A stretch of 64,000 nt of DNA. Source: Cytobacillus sp. NJ13 (GTDB lineage: Bacteria > Bacillota > Bacilli > Bacillales > Cytobacillaceae). The stretch covers positions 2,972,501 to 3,036,500 of the forward strand of contig JAUCFP010000006.1 of assembly GCA_030348385.1 (NCBI GenBank), written 5' to 3'. Positions within the stretch are counted from its first letter, which is position 1. Each line of letters starts with the position of its first letter. Below, piece after piece: positions 48,564-57,790 of the stretch. Below the pieces are notes generated by a model that had not been told where the DNA came from, searched no databases, and worked only from the letters and a program-made list of their open reading frames with translations. The translations under genes and the position numbers were made by a program.

Positions 48564-49619
48564 TTAAAGCTGAAAACTGTTCATATTCCTTGAAAGCTCC
48601 TTAAAATGCGCATTGCTCAGATCATTTGCAAGGAAAGCCATTTCTGTACGATTGCCCTCTTTATCGGTTGCATACATGCTGATGGTAAAAACAAAGGCTG
48701 TTGATCCACCCTTTTGCCCTGCATACTGAAGCCACTCCCGGTTGCGGGGATTTTTTATCAGCTGCTCCATAACTGGGTCGAGATAAGAGTGGACTTCCTT
48801 GGAAAAATAGCTTTTACTGTTTAATAGTCTCATAAGCTCTGCATAATCACCAGCAGAAGCACGCGGAAGCCTGTCGGACCATACTTTTTGAAAATCCATA
48901 TCGAGAACCTTTAATATTTCCTTCTTACCTTTTTCAAGTGGCGGATGGCTTTCCCATTTCTGATGGATGTCTATAGCACTGCTTCGATACTCCTCAAGAC
49001 TCATGCCCTTCAATTCCTTAAGCGCCTCTTCTTTTGTGAATCCCTTTTCCTCCATCAGCTTCATTGGGATAAAAAGGGCACTGACAATCGGATACATCTT
49101 TTCATGACTGGCAAGCTTCAAATCGTCAGCAAGTCTATTCACATTTTCAATTCCCAGGACATTCAGCAGGTAATCGGTGTTTGCATTCGAACTGTAAGCG
49201 ATCATCCCATTTGCTACTTCGCTTAGAGAAACACTTTCCACCTCTTCAGAAAGACCATCAATCCACGCCTGGTGGGCTCCGCCATCTGTTTTAGGAACAT
49301 AGTACGTTTCCAAAGTCTTTAAATCTACTTTTTCCTGGGGATCTATTTCTCCCTCCGCTGCCTGACGCGCATATTCAATTGCCACTATAATTTTAACCGT
49401 GCTTGCTAAAGGAAGCGGCACATTCTCATTGATATTAACCCACTCTTTATCATTATGCCGAATAACCAAAGCCATACTGTCTGTGTGCCTGTGTGCCTGC
49501 ACATACCCGATGACTGACTCAGGATTACCGCTGCTTTTCCCCTTTAGATACATGAATAATGCCCAAGCTGCTGCTGCCAAAATAAGAACTATTCCTGTGA
49601 TTACCCACATCATCTTCAA
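48564..49619 (-). CDS. Class A beta-lactamase-like serine hydrolase, membrane anchored
   Basis: A 351-aa protein with an N-terminal helix (MWVITGIVLILAAAAWALFMY) and an exported domain. The SxxK is STVK (PLPLASTVKIIVAIEYA), the SxN-type motif is SSN (MIAYSSNANTDYLL), and the KTG box is KGG (YAGQKGGSTAFV). It lacks the usual class A omega-loop ExxLN, so it may be a peptidase or PBP-like enzyme rather than a true beta-lactamase. I chose TTG at 49619, with GGAGG 8 bases upstream. That ribosome binding site lies in the arm of a 16-bp inverted repeat. Confidence 0.82.
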   Translation of the reverse strand: MKMMWVITGIVLILAAAAWALFMYLKGKSSGNPESVIGYVQAHRHTDSMALVIRHNDKEWVNINENVPLPLASTVKIIVAIEYARQAAEGEIDPQEKVDLKTLETYYVPKTDGGAHQAWIDGLSEEVESVSLSEVANGMIAYSSNANTDYLLNVLGIENVNRLADDLKLASHEKMYPIVSALFIPMKLMEEKGFTKEEALKELKGMSLEEYRSSAIDIHQKWESHPPLEKGKKEILKVLDMDFQKVWSDRLPRASAGDYAELMRLLNSKSYFSKEVHSYLDPVMEQLIKNPRNREWLQYAGQKGGSTAFVFTISMYATDKEGNRTEMAFLANDLSNAHFKELSRNMNSFQL

Positions 49620-49624
49620 AAAGA

Positions 49625-49679
49625 AAACCTCCATGATTACGTTGTACTATTTAAATACGAAAGGTAATCATGGAGGTTT
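49625..49679 (-). terminator. Long hairpin: terminator of ydbT operon overlapping the next ribosome binding site
   Basis: A 16-bp perfect inverted repeat (AAACCTCCATGATTAC / GTAATCATGGAGGTTT) with a 23-base spacer. On the minus strand the second arm is followed by TTCTTTTTG, so it can end the ydbT transcript. The same arm carries GGAGG of the downstream serine hydrolase, which it would mask. Confidence 0.7.
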
Positions 49680-49699
49680 CATTTTCATGGCAGAAAATC

Positions 49700-51154
49700 C
49701 TATTTAATTTGAACTTCCTCCCTGCGGCTCTTATACCAGGAATAGAAAGATGAAGCCACATCGGCTGGCACATTCTCCACACTGGCATGCTGAACAGGCT
49801 TACCTCGGTTCACTGTCTGTATGGAGGCAAGCCCAAACAGCTTTTGCCATCGTGTTGCCGTTACTTCTGCCTCAATAACCTTGCTTCTTTTCGAGATAAA
49901 TAACCGAGTGCCAACAATGCCGGTTTTGAATTGAATAAAAGGGCCGTTGATCAAATAACGGGCATTTGTATACCCAGCGATTCGTACAAAGACAATTAAG
50001 GAAAAGAGAAGGGTTGAACCTGCCAGCCAGGTTTCTTCAATATTCAGAAATTCAGGCTTGAAATAAACCAGGGCAGCTGTTGATAAGATCCATAACCAGC
50101 TTGGCTTTAATAAGCTTGCCCATAGGGCCTTTTTCGGAAGCGGATGCATCTTCTGTAAAATTTCATAGGCAGGCAATATCTCCTCCGCTATTTTGCAGGC
50201 CCGATCAACTGGCAGAAAAGGAAATAGCGAATTTATGCCTTCCCTTTCATCTCCTTCCGAAACATCACCTGATGTCACCAATTTCACTTCAGCTACTCCG
50301 GTCAAACGTTTCATCATATTCTGCTTGATCTCAATTGCCTGGACTCGATCTTTTGAAATAGAAAAGGAAGTCTCTTCTAAGAATCCTTTGCGGATATAAA
50401 TGCTGGTTTCGTCAGAGAATATTTCATATTTCCCATACTTGATATAAGTCCGCAAGAAACCTGCCAATACTGATATAATCAGAAAAAAGATGATTGCAGC
50501 AGCCTGCACCTGCCAGGAATTCAGGAATCCCATCAAAAAACCCATTCCTCTTTCTTCCAGATCAATAAAGTCAGATGCTTTTGTATAAATAGAAGCTATT
50601 AAAGAAAGCAGTACAAAAAAGCTTAGCGATGTAAAGGCCGCTTTTATAAGATCTTTTTTTCCGGGAGAAAAATGCAGTGTTTTTTCACTCACTTCCGGCA
50701 CTTCTGCCTCCGTTTTCGCTGAAACTGTCCCTTCCAGCCAGTTCGCTTCTTTTAAGGAAATTACCTTAAACTCCACCGCAGACTCACTTCCATCCATTCC
50801 TGTTTCAAAGGTAAGGGATGTGACTCCAAATAGCCGGTGAGTCAGAGACGTATGTCTCTGTATATTTTGCACTTTAGTAAATGGTACAGTTCTCTTGGAG
50901 CGGACAAAGATTCCCTTGGATAAATGGATATAAGCATCGTCCACTTCATACTTATTTGATAGCCAATCTATGAGAACATACACAGCAGCCAAAGCAATAA
51001 AAGGAAGGAAAAGCTTCCGTCCCCATTCAATCAAAAAGGATTGGGAGCCGGCTTTCATCACAAATAAAAAGAGGGCAATAAAAGCTGAATTTCTTAGTAA
51101 TTGAATGAGTCCAAACAATATAAGAAGCGAATGAAATCTTCTGGCTTGCTTCAT
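49700..51154 (-). CDS. YdbT-like protein with bacterial PH domains (bPH2)
   Basis: A 484-aa membrane protein with pairs of helices separating three bPH2 domains. Repeated domain starts are IHLSKGIFVRSKRTVPFTKVQNIQR, TSIYIRKGFLEETSFSISKDRVQAIEIKQN (given in part), and FIQFKTGIVGTRLFISKRSKVIEAEV. This matches B. subtilis YdbT in length and layout. The function is not established, and partner YdbS is encoded just upstream with ATGA overlap. Here both are in one operon with an ABC exporter. Confidence 0.85.
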   Translation of the reverse strand: MKQARRFHSLLILFGLIQLLRNSAFIALFLFVMKAGSQSFLIEWGRKLFLPFIALAAVYVLIDWLSNKYEVDDAYIHLSKGIFVRSKRTVPFTKVQNIQRHTSLTHRLFGVTSLTFETGMDGSESAVEFKVISLKEANWLEGTVSAKTEAEVPEVSEKTLHFSPGKKDLIKAAFTSLSFFVLLSLIASIYTKASDFIDLEERGMGFLMGFLNSWQVQAAAIIFFLIISVLAGFLRTYIKYGKYEIFSDETSIYIRKGFLEETSFSISKDRVQAIEIKQNMMKRLTGVAEVKLVTSGDVSEGDEREGINSLFPFLPVDRACKIAEEILPAYEILQKMHPLPKKALWASLLKPSWLWILSTAALVYFKPEFLNIEETWLAGSTLLFSLIVFVRIAGYTNARYLINGPFIQFKTGIVGTRLFISKRSKVIEAEVTATRWQKLFGLASIQTVNRGKPVQHASVENVPADVASSFYSWYKSRREEVQIK

Positions 51155-51645
51155 TCGTCCTCTTCCTTTACTTTGGCAAGTTTGGCTATCTTATTTCTTA
51201 ATGAGACAGCCTCTTCTTTTGGCAATGCCGGGATTACATGAGAGGACCCCATCGTCCCCATGCTTACGGAATATAGGCCGTATTTCCTCATAATGGGACC
51301 CTGCACGGTTTCAACTGATTGTATTTTCGTCATGGGGATCAGCAGATGCTTTTCCTGCCACACCCCTGACTTCAGCTGGACGTATTCTTCATCCACTTCA
51401 TAGCGCCAGCTTCTATACTGAATATACGGCGAGATGAAAGACCAAATTGCCGCTGGTATTGATATAGCCAATAAAATGATCAGGATCCACCCGATCCATT
51501 CTTTCCAAGAAAATCGATCATCCAGATAAAACAACACACCGAGAACCGCAAATCCGATGATATTTTGGATCGCCTCACTGATGATCCATACCCGGATGGC
51601 GTTCCGTGATACCCTGTTTTGAGGTTCCTTTATATTTACATGCAT
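51151..51645 (-). CDS. YdbS-like PH-domain membrane protein
   Basis: A 164-aa protein with two membrane helices at about 22-45 and 55-77, then one bPH2 domain (WRYEVDEEYVQLKSGVW, and LIPMTKIQSVETVQGPIMRKYGL). It corresponds to B. subtilis YdbS. I chose the ATG at 51645 after GGGAG. It lies 16 bp after the ABC ATPase gene. Confidence 0.85.
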   Translation of the reverse strand: MHVNIKEPQNRVSRNAIRVWIISEAIQNIIGFAVLGVLFYLDDRFSWKEWIGWILIILLAISIPAAIWSFISPYIQYRSWRYEVDEEYVQLKSGVWQEKHLLIPMTKIQSVETVQGPIMRKYGLYSVSMGTMGSSHVIPALPKEEAVSLRNKIAKLAKVKEEDE

Positions 51646-51661
51646 ATAGATCTCCCATCTA

Positions 51662-52567
51662 TTATTCATTTAAAAAGATTTCTTCGAGGGATGGCTCTTC
51701 AACTTCCACCCGCAGAACATCCGCCTTGCATTGTATGAAAGCCCTTATCATTTCAGCAATCTTATTCTCATCGCTGATTGTGATCACTGTATAAGCATCC
51801 CCATGTTCAAGCAGGCTGCCAGCTGACTCAAGCCATTGCTTCAGCTTAGCTTGTTCCTGCTTTGGCACGGTGGAGTGTTTTATTTTGACTGTTATGGTTG
51901 ACCGGTAAAAGGCCCGTAACTCTTCCATCGTTCCAATCTTATCAATTATTCCATCCCGCATAATGGCAATCCTTGAGCAAATCTTCTCCACTTCATCCAG
52001 ATTATGCGATGTCATAAAAACCGTCTTCCCCTGTTTTTGAAGCTCTATAATGAGACGGTGAATGAGAATAACAGATTCCGCATCCATGCCCGATGTAGGC
52101 TCGTCAAGAAATATCAGTTCCGGATCATGAATAATAGCCTGAGCAATCCCCAGCTTCTTTTTCATGCCAAAGGAGAACTTGCCTGCTTTCTTATTTGCAC
52201 TTGATAAAAGATCAACACTTCTCAGAACCTCCAGACATTTCTCTTTTGAAGCCCTGGCGCCCGATAGCTCTGAGAAAAAGCGTAAATGATCCAGAGCGGT
52301 CCATGCCCCATAGAGAGATGAATAATCCGGCATAACCCCCACTCTTTTCATCACCTTGCTATCAGGACCCTCAACCCCAAGAAGTGAATATGTTCCGCTG
52401 CTGGAGGAAATGATGCCTGTCAGCATGTTAATAAAGGTGGATTTACCTGCACCGTTACGTCCGAGAAACCCAAATATCTCGCCTTTCCTTACGGCTAAAT
52501 CCATTCCCATGACCACCTGATGCGCACCATAGGCTTTTGAGAGCTGTTTCGCTTCGATGGCATTCAT
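51662..52567 (-). CDS. ABC transporter ATP-binding protein
   Basis: A 301-aa ATPase. Walker A is GRNGAGKST, the signature is FSFGMKKKLGIAQAII, Walker B is LIFLDEPTSGMD, and the C-terminal extension ends in EEPSLEEIFL. It is of the CcmA/multidrug type. It starts inside the permease stop (TAATG) with GGAGGG upstream. It partners the permease at 52567 and is probably regulated by the divergent two-component system at 53408. Confidence 0.88.
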   Translation of the reverse strand: MNAIEAKQLSKAYGAHQVVMGMDLAVRKGEIFGFLGRNGAGKSTFINMLTGIISSSSGTYSLLGVEGPDSKVMKRVGVMPDYSSLYGAWTALDHLRFFSELSGARASKEKCLEVLRSVDLLSSANKKAGKFSFGMKKKLGIAQAIIHDPELIFLDEPTSGMDAESVILIHRLIIELQKQGKTVFMTSHNLDEVEKICSRIAIMRDGIIDKIGTMEELRAFYRSTITVKIKHSTVPKQEQAKLKQWLESAGSLLEHGDAYTVITISDENKIAEMIRAFIQCKADVLRVEVEEPSLEEIFLNE

Positions 52568-53256
52568 TAGCATTCCCTCCTTCTAAAAACAGCATTTGCA
52601 GCCAGCAGCATCATACCTGCTAATCCCAGTATGACTAAGAAAGTAAAATCATCCCGCTCCAAATAGTAAAAAGGGATAAAGTATTTCATCCAGTTTACCC
52701 AGCCATTTGGAGAAAAAGCAGCCCAAAATCCAAAAGCCGGAAGCATCAGTCCCAGAATGTTGCCTAAAAACATGGTATATCCAGGTCTAGGGATAAGCAC
52801 GGACAATAGGACAGCTAAAGCTGCCTGGTAAGTCACCAGACTCATCGTCTGGGAAAAAATAAACAGATCAAACTTCTTGGAAAAGATACTGATTAGCATA
52901 AAAGACACCACAATGCAGACCAGCCAGAACAACCATATCCCAAGGAATTTACCGAATAATATAGTAGAGCGTGATGCCCTTGTCACCAGAAACCTCATTG
53001 TACGCTCATGGATTTCTCTGTTTATTGTGTCGTGGGACAAACCGAACACAAATAATTGTCCAAGCAGCAAAATGATACTTAAAAGACCGATCGTGTGGAT
53101 ATCCTCAGCCTCGCCTGCAGTCAGTTCCACTCCAGATGATAGTACACTGGAAAACTTCGACGCATAATACGATACTGCAAATAATATGGCAATCATAATA
53201 ATGGATTTAATCCCTTTAAAAAGACTTATAAACTCTCTCTTGCACATCACAAACAT
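52567..53256 (-). CDS. ABC-2 type permease
   Basis: A 229-aa protein with six helices. The cytoplasmic coupling region is INREIHERTMRFLVTRASRSTILFGKFLG (given in part), typical of ABC-2 export permeases of the NosY/YhaP type. I chose the ATG at 53256 after AAGGGAG. It is first in the operon permease-ATPase-ydbS-ydbT and divergent from a two-component system. The substrate is unknown. Confidence 0.83.
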   Translation of the reverse strand: MFVMCKREFISLFKGIKSIIMIAILFAVSYYASKFSSVLSSGVELTAGEAEDIHTIGLLSIILLLGQLFVFGLSHDTINREIHERTMRFLVTRASRSTILFGKFLGIWLFWLVCIVVSFMLISIFSKKFDLFIFSQTMSLVTYQAALAVLLSVLIPRPGYTMFLGNILGLMLPAFGFWAAFSPNGWVNWMKYFIPFYYLERDDFTFLVILGLAGMMLLAANAVFRRREC

Positions 53257-53407
53257 TTTCCATGCTCCCTTCAGCTTGATTCTGATTAAAGTATATACCG
53301 TCAATCTTAACCGCCCTGAAATACTACCTTAATTTTTCCTTAATTCCTATATTTTTGGAAATAGAGTGATATGATAGGTTTGAACAAACTAGATTAGGAG
53401 AATAACC

Positions 53408-54124
53408 ATGCAAGATTCAAGATTACTGCTTGTTGATGACGAACAAGCTATTTTGCACATGCTATGCACGATTTTGCAGCGTGAACAATTCAGAAATATA
53501 GATACCGCCTCTACTGCCGCACAAGCATTAGAGCGCTGCCGGGCCAATACCTATGATCTCATTCTATTGGATGTGATGCTCCCTGACCGCAGCGGTTTTG
53601 ATATTTGTCCTTTAATAAGGGAAACGACAGATGCCCCCATCTTCTTTCTGACTGCACGCTCTACTGACCTTGATAAACTTTCAGGATTTGCCCTTGGAGC
53701 AGATGATTATATTACCAAGCCCTTTAATCCGCTTGAAGTAGCTGCGCGAATTAAAGCACACTTGCGCCGACATAAAGGAAGTCAGCCTGTTCCCGTACAG
53801 ACAATCTATGATTTTGGCAGAATTAAGATCAATACTTCAGCAGGGGAAGTTACTGTTTCCGGGAAAAGGATAGACCTGCCAGCGCAAGTCTACCAGCTTC
53901 TCCTATTCTTAAGCAAACATCCCAATCAGCTTTTCAGCAAGAGCCAGCTATATGAGCATGTATGGGGAGAAGAAGGATTTGGAGAGGACAACACGGTCAT
54001 GGTGCACATCCGAAAGCTCCGGGAGAAAATTGAAAGCAATCCAAGCAGCCCCTGCCACATTATTACTGTAAGGGGACTTGGCTATAAATTTGTTCCGGAA
54101 GGCAGCATTTATGAACATCCATAG
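53408..54124 (+). CDS. OmpR-family response regulator
   Basis: A 238-aa regulator. The receiver pocket is VDDEQA, the phospho-Asp is in LILLDVMLPDRSG, and the Lys is in DYITKPFNP. The winged helix is at about 135-230 (SKSQLYEHVWGEEGFGEDNTVMVHIRKL, given in part). AGGAGAATAACC precedes the ATG. It is divergent from an ABC exporter operon, a common layout for envelope-stress modules. The kinase gene overlaps it by 14 bases. Confidence 0.92.
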   Translation: MQDSRLLLVDDEQAILHMLCTILQREQFRNIDTASTAAQALERCRANTYDLILLDVMLPDRSGFDICPLIRETTDAPIFFLTARSTDLDKLSGFALGADDYITKPFNPLEVAARIKAHLRRHKGSQPVPVQTIYDFGRIKINTSAGEVTVSGKRIDLPAQVYQLLLFLSKHPNQLFSKSQLYEHVWGEEGFGEDNTVMVHIRKLREKIESNPSSPCHIITVRGLGYKFVPEGSIYEHP

Positions 54125-55829
54125 ACGATTCATCTTTCAATTTTTTGTCCAATTAATTACCGTTTTTGTGCTCTTTTTTATCATTCTGATTTCCTTTTGG
54201 GCTTTTCTTGGTTTTTCAATGATGGATTTCGAATCCAAACAGGATCTCTCCAAAGCAGAAGATTATTTTGTATCTGACCATGTTAGCTTTAAAGACGGGA
54301 AGGCTGTTTTTAAAGAGGAATTGAAAAGCCTGGCAAAGGAACAGAATGGATGGCTCCTTGCCATTAATGAAACCGGGGATGTTCTGGGTACTTTCAATAT
54401 GCCGGATAAAGCTCCTAAAAAGTTAAAGAAAAGTGAAATCGCCGCCATTACTTATGGGGAAAGCAGTGAAGCCCATTATACATATTGGAAGATCGGCACT
54501 AAACCGCATTTTGTCCTTTTTGGAAAGGCCAAGGCTGCGACTAAACTTCTAGATCAAATATCCCCACGTGTGGATTGGAAACAACAGAAGCTGAACCTTT
54601 CTGAAATCGTAGAGGACGAATTATCCAGGAGAAATGCCTGGGTCCAGCTTATTGCTCCTGCAGGTAATGTAGTGGATGAGTATGAAGCCAACAATCAGCC
54701 GAACAAATACTCAGTCAGAAAGCTATTCGCAGAACAGGATACGGAAGGCAGCACACCAGCAGTATACTTTGACCAAAACACAGAAAGTGCCATCCTGTTA
54801 GGGATTCCCGCTGACAATAAGGCTTCCACTATGGAAAAAAGTTTATTTGAAAGTCTAAATAGAAGTCTCATGATCATTTTTGTCATGGCATTTCTGCTGC
54901 TTCTGGGCGGAACTCTCTGGTATGCACGCAAATTCGGTGTTCCTCTGCTGACATTAATGAAATGGATTCAAAACCTGGGGAGCGGGCTGTATCAGGAGCC
55001 TGCAGATGTCCATGGCAATCCGGTAACACTCAGCAGAAAAGGAAAATTGAAAAGAAAGTTCCGTATTTATAAGGAATTGATTACAACCTTAACACAGCTT
55101 ACCGAAACTCTTCAGCAAAATGAGAAGCAGCAGCGGATGATGGCCAATACAAGAGAAGAATGGATCAGCGGCCTTTCCCATGATTTAAAAACTCCGCTAT
55201 CCTCCATTTCCGGATATGCTCAAATGCTTGCCACAAATGATTACACATGGTCCGAAAAGGAAACAAAGGAGTTCGCCCTCATTATGGCTGAAAAGTCGGA
55301 TTACATGATGGACCTGCTGGAGGACTTAACTTTAACTTACCGTCTAAAGAACAATGCTCTCCCAATTGCCAAAGTGCCGACCGACTTAAACGAATTTATT
55401 CGCCGAATCATCATTCATTACATTAATGATCCAGTCTATCAGGACAGAACATTCCATTTCATTCCGCATCCTGAATCCATAACAGCTTCCATTGATCCCA
55501 AATGGTTTCAGCGGATTATGGATAATATCATAGCCAACGCGATTAAATATAACCCGCCAGGCACAGCCATTTCCGTTATCCTCTCTTCCATAGAAGAACA
55601 TCTAATTGTCATTAACATTAAGGATGATGGCATCGGCATGGACAGCGCCACACTCGGAAAGCTCTTCAGCCGCTACTATAGAGGAACCCATACAGGCGAA
55701 ACCGGAAGCGGATCAGGACTAGGCATGGCCATCACCAAACAGCTTGTCCACCTCCATGGAGGTACCATCAATGTTCAAAGCAAGCCTCAAAACGGCACCC
55801 TCATCCGGATTATGCTGCCAGTCAATTAA
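54111..55829 (+). CDS. Sensor histidine kinase
   Basis: A 572-aa kinase with an N-terminal helix (FIFQFFVQLITVFVLFFIILISFW, given in part), a long extracytoplasmic domain of about 230 residues, a second helix near 265-285 (LMIIFVMAFLLLLGGTLWY), and then HAMP-like and HisKA regions with the phospho-His in GLSHDLKTPLSSISGY. ATP-binding motifs are DNIIANAIKYN and GSGSGLGMAI. I chose the ATG at 54111 with GGAAGG upstream. The long sensor domain suggests direct ligand recognition, not the short intramembrane type used in bacitracin sensing. Confidence 0.9.
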   Translation: MNIHRRFIFQFFVQLITVFVLFFIILISFWAFLGFSMMDFESKQDLSKAEDYFVSDHVSFKDGKAVFKEELKSLAKEQNGWLLAINETGDVLGTFNMPDKAPKKLKKSEIAAITYGESSEAHYTYWKIGTKPHFVLFGKAKAATKLLDQISPRVDWKQQKLNLSEIVEDELSRRNAWVQLIAPAGNVVDEYEANNQPNKYSVRKLFAEQDTEGSTPAVYFDQNTESAILLGIPADNKASTMEKSLFESLNRSLMIIFVMAFLLLLGGTLWYARKFGVPLLTLMKWIQNLGSGLYQEPADVHGNPVTLSRKGKLKRKFRIYKELITTLTQLTETLQQNEKQQRMMANTREEWISGLSHDLKTPLSSISGYAQMLATNDYTWSEKETKEFALIMAEKSDYMMDLLEDLTLTYRLKNNALPIAKVPTDLNEFIRRIIIHYINDPVYQDRTFHFIPHPESITASIDPKWFQRIMDNIIANAIKYNPPGTAISVILSSIEEHLIVINIKDDGIGMDSATLGKLFSRYYRGTHTGETGSGSGLGMAITKQLVHLHGGTINVQSKPQNGTLIRIMLPVN

Positions 55830-55837
55830 CACATAAA

Positions 55838-55860
55838 AAAGAGTGCAGAGTGCACTCTTT
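55838..55860 (+). terminator. Terminator of the second two-component operon
   Basis: A ten-bp stem AAAGAGTGCA / TGCACTCTTT with a 3-base loop, then TTGC. Confidence 0.85.
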
Positions 55861-55927
55861 TGCTGTATATTGCATTTCAATCAAACGATTGATTGAAATT
55901 TTTGGGTTCTGCAGCTGCCATCTTTTA

Positions 55928-56308
55928 TCAATAAATTCTTGAATAAATAACAAATGATAAAAACACGGTACAAATAAGCAAAGTGGATAAAATATTCACG
56001 GCTGCACTTGCCGTTAATAAAATCAGATCCAACTTCAGCCCTATGTTAAAAACAATTAAATACATCATCATGGCAAAAAAAGAGGCAAACATTCCTTTTT
56101 CCCTGATCAGCTTCATCCGCTCATCTTTCTGTTTGAATTGAGGATACAGATAGCTTAAACAAAAACACATAACCGCCATTCCAATCATAATGTAAGACTC
56201 AGATGGCGGGGCAGAATCAGCCGTAACCCCTGCATAGATGATAAAACCGCTCATCGCCAAAAAGAATACTCCCAAAAGTAAAAATGTAATTCGATACCGT
56301 TCCTTCAA
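55928..56308 (-). CDS. Four-helix membrane protein paired with XRE regulator
   Basis: A 126-aa protein with four hydrophobic segments and a KDERMKLIREKGMFASFF loop that I associate with DUF2178-like Bacillus membrane proteins. I chose TTG at 56308 with AAAGGGGGAG upstream, 13 bp after the XRE gene. Similar XRE plus membrane protein pairs are frequent in Bacillus, where the membrane protein may modulate the regulator. The role is unknown. Confidence 0.6.
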   Translation of the reverse strand: MKERYRITFLLLGVFFLAMSGFIIYAGVTADSAPPSESYIMIGMAVMCFCLSYLYPQFKQKDERMKLIREKGMFASFFAMMMYLIVFNIGLKLDLILLTASAAVNILSTLLICTVFLSFVIYSRIY

Positions 56309-56321
56309 TCCGGCTCCCCCT

Positions 56322-56534
56322 TTACTCTTTCTTTCCTTCATAAACAAATAATTCTTCAATTGTGGTATTAAACGTCCTTGCCAATTCAAATGCAAGCGGG
56401 AGGGAGGGATAATACTTCCCCTTCTCTATGGATATTACTGTCTGCCTGGAGACTCCGAGTTTAGCTGCCAGCCTATCCTGTGAATAGCCATGCCTTTTTC
56501 GAAACTCGACTAAGTTATTTTCCAATTCGTTCAC
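56322..56534 (-). CDS. XRE family helix-turn-helix regulator
   Basis: A 70-aa single-domain regulator. The helix-turn-helix is YSQDRLAAKLGVSRQTVISIEKGKYYPSL (given in part, residues 18-46), close to the short YvaO/YozG-type proteins. It is autonomous with no sensor domain. It is coupled to the membrane protein downstream. AGGATGAGGTGAA lies upstream of the ATG. Confidence 0.88.
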   Translation of the reverse strand: MNELENNLVEFRKRHGYSQDRLAAKLGVSRQTVISIEKGKYYPSLPLAFELARTFNTTIEELFVYEGKKE

Positions 56535-56743
56535 CTCATCCTAAGTGCAGATTAATGTAAAATTCCCTTTACGTCAAGTAAACTTTACATCATTAACAAA
56601 AAAATACAGCATACCAGAGAAGCTTCTCTATGTTTTAATTTTTTTATTCCCCTGAGTGTCCAACAAACTTTAGGCATAGCCTCATAAAAAGAATGCAAAC
56701 TAAAAACGCAGATGCCTTAATGACTATAAAGGGGGTGAAAATC

Positions 56744-56875
56744 ATGGCAAAGGATAAGAAAAACCAATCAGATCATAAGAATAATGCACTTCCAAAGGAT
56801 ACGGAATATGCGGATGACAGAGAAAATGGCCTCGAAAGAATCGCGTTAAAAGCTCAAAGAGACAACACCAAGTGA
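56744..56875 (+). CDS. 43-aa hydrophilic protein
   Basis: The ATG at 56744 is preceded by AAAGGGGGTG. The product is Lys, Asp and Asn rich (MAKDKKNQSDHKNNALPKDTE, split at residue 20), like several small spore or stress proteins of Bacillus, but no family is certain. An AGAGAAGCTTCTCT palindrome at 56616-56629 lies upstream. Confidence 0.5.
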   Translation: MAKDKKNQSDHKNNALPKDTEYADDRENGLERIALKAQRDNTK

Positions 56876-56882
56876 GCCATAT

Positions 56883-56902
56883 GGGACAGTTTAAGCTGTC
56901 CC
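56883..56902. terminator. GGGACAG hairpin between convergent genes
   Basis: A seven-bp stem GGGACAG / CTGTCCC, of the same type as at 2262-2282. There is no strong T-run. Confidence 0.5.
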
Positions 56903-57261
56903 TATTCATTCCTGGCGTTACGGCCAAAATGCATGTGGTATACTTTGCGTGCTTGAGTTTCGGATTGTATGTTGTTAATAAAGCGATCTTTAACCTCCTC
57001 CATCAGCAGACTCTCCAGCTTTTCAAGCCTTTTTGGTCCGAATCCGGTCAATTTTTCAGAGATTATCACCTTAAACTCTGCATATTGCTTATAAATTCGA
57101 ATGCTTCCATGCCCAGTTCTTTTTGTTTTTCCTGCAGTAAAATCAAATTCATAATTTTGCTCTATGTAAGAAGAGACCTCAGGAAGCCCCAAGTTCTCAT
57201 ATAATGGCGGAAATTGATGATGGATAGGAGGATCGGTGAACCGTACGGAATCAATGTTCAT
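56902..57261 (-). CDS. Hypothetical soluble protein
   Basis: A 119-aa protein from an ATG with GAGAGGAGAGGG just upstream. Visible segments are SVRFTDPPIHHQFPPLYENL and KRTGHGSIRIYKQYAEFKVI, then a Lys/Glu-rich helix (RLEKLESLLMEEVKDRFINN). I do not recognise a family. There is no signal or membrane segment. Confidence 0.55.
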   Translation of the reverse strand: MNIDSVRFTDPPIHHQFPPLYENLGLPEVSSYIEQNYEFDFTAGKTKRTGHGSIRIYKQYAEFKVIISEKLTGFGPKRLEKLESLLMEEVKDRFINNIQSETQARKVYHMHFGRNARNE

Positions 57262-57402
57262 AGTCCCTCTCCTCTCAATGTTTACAGTAATTATCTCCAA
57301 TTATGAATAAATTCAAGCGAACCATATTATACTGAAATTGTTTTTGCCGCCATGGACTGATAAAATCCTTATTATAAAAATGGAATCAAAGGAGATCTTA
57401 AT

Positions 57403-57780
57403 ATGATTAATAAAATTGGAAAAATCACAGTATACGTTGAGGACCAGGAACAGGCAAAGGACTTTTGGCTGAATAAAATGGGGTTTGTCTTGAAGCTCGA
57501 ACAGCCTATGGGCCCAAATGCTTCTTGGATAGAAGTGGGACCAAGCGATGATGAATTTACGACTTTAGTTCTTTATTCAAAGGCAGCCATGGAACAGCAG
57601 AACCCATCTGCAGTTGCCCATCCATCCATTCTTTTCAGTACAGCAGATATTGAAGCTGCCTATGAACAAATGAAACAGAATGGTGTGGAAGTTGAGGATA
57701 TGTTAAAAATGCCTTTCGGAACTATGTTCACGTTTAAAGACCAGGATGGAAATAATTACTTATTAAGAGAGGATAAGTAA
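57403..57780 (+). CDS. VOC superfamily protein (glyoxalase/dioxygenase fold)
   Basis: A 125-aa protein with the two beta-alpha-beta-beta-beta modules of the vicinal oxygen chelate fold: KITVYVEDQEQAKDFWLNKM and FVLKLEQPMGPNASWIEVG, then HPSILFSTADIEAAYEQMKQNG and FGTMFTFKDQDGNNYLL. The final Asp/Asn pair and Gly are typical. The reaction cannot be assigned. Such proteins include glyoxalase and fosfomycin-resistance relatives. AAAGGAG precedes the ATG. Confidence 0.85.
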   Translation: MINKIGKITVYVEDQEQAKDFWLNKMGFVLKLEQPMGPNASWIEVGPSDDEFTTLVLYSKAAMEQQNPSAVAHPSILFSTADIEAAYEQMKQNGVEVEDMLKMPFGTMFTFKDQDGNNYLLREDK

Positions 57781-57790
57781 TTCAATCAAG

